Program-made: the position numbers and the translations under genes
Origin: CAZCBJ01 sp964496705
Lineage (GTDB): Bacteria > Chloroflexota > Anaerolineae > Anaerolineales > Anaerolineaceae
Assembly (NCBI GenBank): GCA_964496705.1
Contig: CAZCBJ010000183.1
Span: 1-8,047 of the forward strand
Direction: 5' to 3'
Length of the DNA: 8,047 nt
The notes under the pieces: generated by a model
What the model saw: only the letters and a program-made list of their open reading frames with translations
Told to the model about the DNA's origin: nothing
The model's database searches: none
Part shown: piece after piece, positions 5,078 to 8,047 of the stretch
Layout of the letters: each line of letters starts with the position of its first letter
How positions within the stretch are numbered: position 1 is the stretch's first letter

Positions 5078-7651
5078 ATGATTAATCTCCGCTTTTCTCC
5101 GCGCTGGCCGGTATTAAAAACCTACGATCAAAACCACCTGCACCGCATTGCCCTGCCGCTGGGCGGCATCGGCAGCGGCACCCTTTCGTTGGGCGGGCGC
5201 GGCGACCTGCGCGACTGGGAGGTGATGAACCGCCCCGCCAAGGGCTTCGTCCCCGCCCCAGCCCAGGGCGGCAACCCGCCTTTCTTCGCCGTCTGGGCGC
5301 GCACCCCTGAGGGGCTGACCTTCACCCGCGTGCTGGAGGGCGTGTTGGAGGCGGCTGATTATGAAGGCTCGCACGGCTGCCCCGCCCCCAACGCCGGCCT
5401 GCCGCGCTTCCGCGAGTGCGCTTTCGCCGCCGCCTACCCCTTCGGTCAGGTGGCGCTGGGCGACCCGGCCCTGCCCTTCCGCGCGCGCATCGAAGCCTTC
5501 AATCCGCTGATCCCGACCGACGCTGAGGACAGCGGCATCCCGCTGGCTGTGCTGCGCGTTGTTCTCACTAATATGACCGATCAACCGTTGACCGCGGCGG
5601 TGGCTGCCACGCTGCCCAACTTTATCGGTGCCACGCCCGAGATGCCCAATGCCGCGCGCGAAAACCGCAACACCTTTCGCGAACAGGACGGGCTGCGGGG
5701 CATCTTCATGGACTCGGCCGAGGTGGATCCAAAATCAGAAGCCTGGGGCAGCCTGTGCCTGGCCACCAACGCCCCCGGCCGGGTCACCTGCCGCACCGCC
5801 TGGCTGGCGGATTACACGCCCTGGCACCGTCCGCTGCTGGATTTCTGGGACGATTTCAACGCCGACGGCGAGCTGGATGAGCGCCCGCTGGATTTTCAGA
5901 ACGCGCCCACCGCCTCGCTGGCGGTCAAGGTGGAGATCCCCGCCCGCGGCGAAGCCGCGCTGCCCTTCTTCATCGCCTGGCATTTCCCCAACCGCTACAC
6001 CTGGACGCCGCAAGCCGACGACTGCGATTGCCAGTCTGGCAGTTGCGGGGATGAAACCGGCGGCTGCGGCTGCGCATGTGTGGATTCCAACTGCATCGGC
6101 AATTATTACACCACCCGCTTCAGCGACGCCTGGGACGCCGCCTGCCGGGCCGCCGCGCGGCTGGAGGAACTGGAGGCGCGCACGCTGGACTTTGTGAACA
6201 GCTTTTGCGCCAGCAGCCTGCCCGCCGAGGTCAAGGAAGCCGCGCTGTTCAACTTGAGCACGCTGCGCAGCCAGACCTGCTTCCGCACCCCCGACGGCCG
6301 CTTTTACGGCTGGGAGGGCTGCTTTGACCGCGACGGCTGCTGCATGGGCTCCTGCACCCACGTCTGGAACTATGAGCAGGCCACGCCTTTCCTCTTCGGT
6401 GGGCTGGCGGCGGGCATGCGCGAGGTGGAGTTCGCCTATTGCACCGCCGAGGACGGGCGGATGAGCTTCCGCGTCAGCCTGCCGCTGCGCCAGGCGCGCG
6501 ACTTCGCATTCGCCGCGGCTGACGGGCAGATGGGCTGCATCATGAAGCTCTACCGCGACTGGCAGCTCTCCGGCGACGATGAGATGCTGCGCCGCCTGTG
6601 GCCCGCCGCGCGCCGCGCGCTGTCATTCTGCTGGATCGAGAACGGCTGGGACGGCGACCGCGACGGGGTGATGGAGGGTGTGCAGCACAACACGATGGAT
6701 GTGGAATACTACGGACCCAATCCGCAGATGCAGGGCTGGTACCTGGGCGCGCTGCGCGCCGCAGGGGAGATGGCCCGCGCGCTGGGCGAGGATGATTTCG
6801 CCGCCGATTGCCGCCGCCTGTTCGAGTTCGGCTCGCGCTGGATGGATGAGCATCTGTTCAACGGCGAATATTACATCCACCAGGTGCGCCCGCTGCCGGC
6901 GGATGCGTCCATCCCCGACGGCCTGCAGGTGGGCATGGGCGCCAACGACCCCTCCCGCCCCGACTTCCAGTTGGCTGAGGGCTGCCTGGTGGACCAATTG
7001 GTCGGGCAGTACATGGCGCATATCTGCGGGCTGGGCTACCTGCACAACCCACTCAAGGTGCGCGCAACCTTGCTAAGCATCCTCAAGCACAACCAGCTGG
7101 CGGATTTTTATGCCCACTTCAACAACATGCGCTCATTTGTGCTGGGCGGAGAGCGCGCCCTGCTGATGGCCAGCTATCCCGCCGGGCGCCCGCAATTCCC
7201 CTTCCCCTACTTCGGCGAGGTGATGACCGGCTTCGAGTACACCGCCGCGGTGGGCATGCTCTACGAAGGGATGACCGCCGAGGGTCTGGGCTGCATCCGC
7301 GACGTGCGCGAGCGCTACGACGGCGCGCGGCGCAGCCCCTTCGACGAGGCCGAGTGCGGTCACCACTATGCGCGCGCCATGGCCGCCTGGGCGGCGGTGC
7401 TGGCGCTGAGTGAATTTGGTTATTCGGCGGTGCAAAAAACCATGCAGCTCACCGCCCGGTCGGGGAATTACTTTTGGTCCAGCGGCTACGCCTGGGGCAC
7501 GGCCGAGGTCGAACCCGGCGCGGTGACCCTGGCGGTCAGGGGCGGCAGGCTGGCGCTGGAGCGGCTGGAGCTGGCCGGCACACCGCGCCAGGCAAGCCTG
7601 GCGGCGGGCAGCGTTCTGACCGCCGGCGAAGTGGTTAAGCTGTCTTTGTGA
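5078..7651 (+). CDS. GH116 family beta-glycosidase (GBA2-like), cytosolic
   Basis: 857 aa retaining glycoside hydrolase of family GH116 (bacterial/archaeal beta-glucosidases and xylosidases, human GBA2). It has no signal peptide, so it probably acts on imported glycosides. The N-terminal beta domain (about 20-310) opens with the hallmark LGGIGSGTLSLGGRGDLRDW (28-47). The (alpha/alpha)6 catalytic domain (about 375-785) carries WEG, GSCTHVWNYEQ (424-434), YRDWQLSGD, WDGDRDGVMEG and HNTMDVEYYG. Likely nucleophile is Glu413 and acid/base Asp541; their spacing of 128 is close to the 127 I recall for the archaeal enzyme SSO1353 (E335/D462). Residues 785-857 form a small beta-rich tail. An insert at 315-339 has seven cysteines (316, 318, 323, 330, 332, 334, 339), just before GNYYTTRFSDAW. 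A weak GGAAAG (5063-5068) precedes the start. Length is usual for the family; exact substrate cannot be told. Confidence 0.93.
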   Translation: MINLRFSPRWPVLKTYDQNHLHRIALPLGGIGSGTLSLGGRGDLRDWEVMNRPAKGFVPAPAQGGNPPFFAVWARTPEGLTFTRVLEGVLEAADYEGSHGCPAPNAGLPRFRECAFAAAYPFGQVALGDPALPFRARIEAFNPLIPTDAEDSGIPLAVLRVVLTNMTDQPLTAAVAATLPNFIGATPEMPNAARENRNTFREQDGLRGIFMDSAEVDPKSEAWGSLCLATNAPGRVTCRTAWLADYTPWHRPLLDFWDDFNADGELDERPLDFQNAPTASLAVKVEIPARGEAALPFFIAWHFPNRYTWTPQADDCDCQSGSCGDETGGCGCACVDSNCIGNYYTTRFSDAWDAACRAAARLEELEARTLDFVNSFCASSLPAEVKEAALFNLSTLRSQTCFRTPDGRFYGWEGCFDRDGCCMGSCTHVWNYEQATPFLFGGLAAGMREVEFAYCTAEDGRMSFRVSLPLRQARDFAFAAADGQMGCIMKLYRDWQLSGDDEMLRRLWPAARRALSFCWIENGWDGDRDGVMEGVQHNTMDVEYYGPNPQMQGWYLGALRAAGEMARALGEDDFAADCRRLFEFGSRWMDEHLFNGEYYIHQVRPLPADASIPDGLQVGMGANDPSRPDFQLAEGCLVDQLVGQYMAHICGLGYLHNPLKVRATLLSILKHNQLADFYAHFNNMRSFVLGGERALLMASYPAGRPQFPFPYFGEVMTGFEYTAAVGMLYEGMTAEGLGCIRDVRERYDGARRSPFDEAECGHHYARAMAAWAAVLALSEFGYSAVQKTMQLTARSGNYFWSSGYAWGTAEVEPGAVTLAVRGGRLALERLELAGTPRQASLAAGSVLTAGEVVKLSL

Positions 7652-7770
7652 TCTAGCACACCGGGCGGCTTGGGTTGAGCGGGTCAGGCAGCTGCTTTCT
7701 TGTTTATGGCGACCAGTGAAACCCATCAACATCCATCATCCAAAACGTAGAGGCGGGTGTTTTACGCTAC

Positions 7771-7890
7771 AGACCCACCGGTTCCCGGTGGATGAGGACC
7801 TTTTTTGCCCTCACCCCCAACCCCTCTCCCGCAAGCGGGAGAGGGGCGAAGGGGTGAGGGTTCGCGGATGGGGTAGGTGATTTTTGATAT
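7771..7890. repeat. Diverged direct repeat, unit 1
   Basis: Begins AGACCCACCG, contains TTCCC, GATGAG, a T-run and CCCTCACCCCCAACCCCT, and ends before the next AGAC at 7891 (120-bp period). Its first part also forms a CCACCG/CGGTGG hairpin (7775-7791) that the other units lack. Confidence 0.8.
7808..7860. repeat. Long REP-like palindrome inside unit 1
   Basis: An outer stem CCCTCACCCC/GGGGTGAGGG (7808-7817/7851-7860) and an inner stem CCCCTCTCCCGC/GCGGGAGAGGGG (7821-7832/7835-7846) are both perfect. They are separated by a small CAA/CGAA internal loop. Such C/G-rich palindromes are typical of dispersed non-coding repeats found between genes in several bacterial groups. It may also stabilise or end the glycosidase mRNA; no U-run follows. 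Confidence 0.85.
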
Positions 7891-7992
7891 AGACGTACCA
7901 CTTCCCGAAGGATGAGACCCGTTTTAGCCCTCACCTCCAACCCCACAACTCGCGGCAGAGAGGGGTCGTGGATGGGGGGTGAATTCGGATAG
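7891..7992. repeat. Diverged direct repeat, unit 2
   Basis: Begins AGACGTACCA and keeps TTCCC, GGATGAGACC, GTTTTAG and CCCTCACCTCCAACCCC in the same order as unit 1. The central palindrome has decayed, leaving only AGAGGGG and a G-rich right side. The unit is shorter (102 bp). Confidence 0.75.
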
Positions 7993-8047
7993 AGACCCGC
8001 CGCTTCCCAAGGAATGAGACTTGTTTTTGCCCTCACCCCCAACCCCT
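7993..8047. repeat. Diverged direct repeat, unit 3, cut by the window edge
   Basis: Begins AGACCCGCCG and keeps TTCCC, AATGAGAC and the T-run. Its last 24 bases (8024-8047) are identical to 7802-7825 in unit 1. The sequence ends inside the repeat, a likely reason for the assembly break. Confidence 0.8.

Larger units (their letters stand above)
7652..8047. other. Gene-free 3' region with repeat array
   Basis: No credible gene follows the glycosidase stop. Bases 7652-7770 hold no clear terminator or promoter; only the small palindrome GCAGCTGC precedes a T-rich stretch near 7690-7706. From 7771 onward the sequence is a repeat array rich in C/G homopolymer runs that runs off the right edge. Confidence 0.8.

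Noticed and set aside
5735..6361. 208-aa minus-strand open frame
   Set aside because: It lies antisense within the GH116 gene, whose protein is unmistakable. High GC removes stops from other frames, and the translation is low-complexity Ala/Gly/Val.
7133..7732. 199-aa minus-strand open frame
   Set aside because: Mostly antisense to the end of the GH116 gene, with no recognisable motif and a composition expected of a GC-rich shadow frame.
7767..8042. 91-aa minus-strand open frame with a recurring VRAK-type peptide
   Set aside because: The peptide repeats because the DNA units repeat. It has no ribosome site and no family resemblance, and it lies entirely in non-coding repeat sequence.
7771..8047. 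CRISPR-like appearance of regularly spaced repeats
   Set aside because: Units are 100-120 bp, diverged, irregularly spaced and strongly C/G-homopolymeric. There are no short identical repeats with unique spacers and no cas genes.

Overview
The window carries five protein-coding genes and a repetitive 3' tail. Its likely source is a Chloroflexota (Anaerolineae-like) bacterium. That rests on gene content: a lipidated ChvE-type sugar-binding protein, an HPK7/NarL-type two-component pair and a cytosolic GH116 enzyme. It is an impression from protein style, not a proven taxon. Both ends look like assembly break points: the left end repeats an internal 55-bp stretch, and the right end lies inside a dispersed-type repeat.

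Left half, minus strand: a partial ChvE/XylF-like sugar-binding lipoprotein gene (1-1233) runs off the left edge. Upstream of it, same strand, is the most unusual gene here (1460-3061). It fuses one sugar-transporter-type (CUT2/XylG-like) ABC ATPase domain directly to a complete cytosolic histidine kinase. A 54-bp gap separates it from a divergent response regulator gene (3116-4171), whose product has a rare REC - LuxR-type HTH - REC layout. The gap holds back-to-back promoters whose -10 boxes form an inverted repeat, and both transcripts look leaderless or nearly so.

Right half, plus strand: a one-pass membrane protein of unknown function (4294-4998), then a large GH116 beta-glycosidase (5078-7651) with a seven-cysteine insert. 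Both are visibly richer in GC than the kinase and regulator genes. The final ~400 bp has no gene. It holds about three diverged direct-repeat units, one with a long perfect hairpin.

Working model (inference): sugar captured by the binding protein is taken up by a CUT2-type transporter whose other parts lie off the window. The ABC-kinase fusion has intact nucleotide-binding P-loop residues, but its signature motif and switch histidine are altered. It may therefore dock as an ATPase-like sensor on the permease and turn transport state into phosphorylation of the double-receiver regulator. The regulator would then control the binding-protein operon and possibly the glycosidase. This would be a transporter-coupled two-component sugar sensor with the ABC domain as sensory input.
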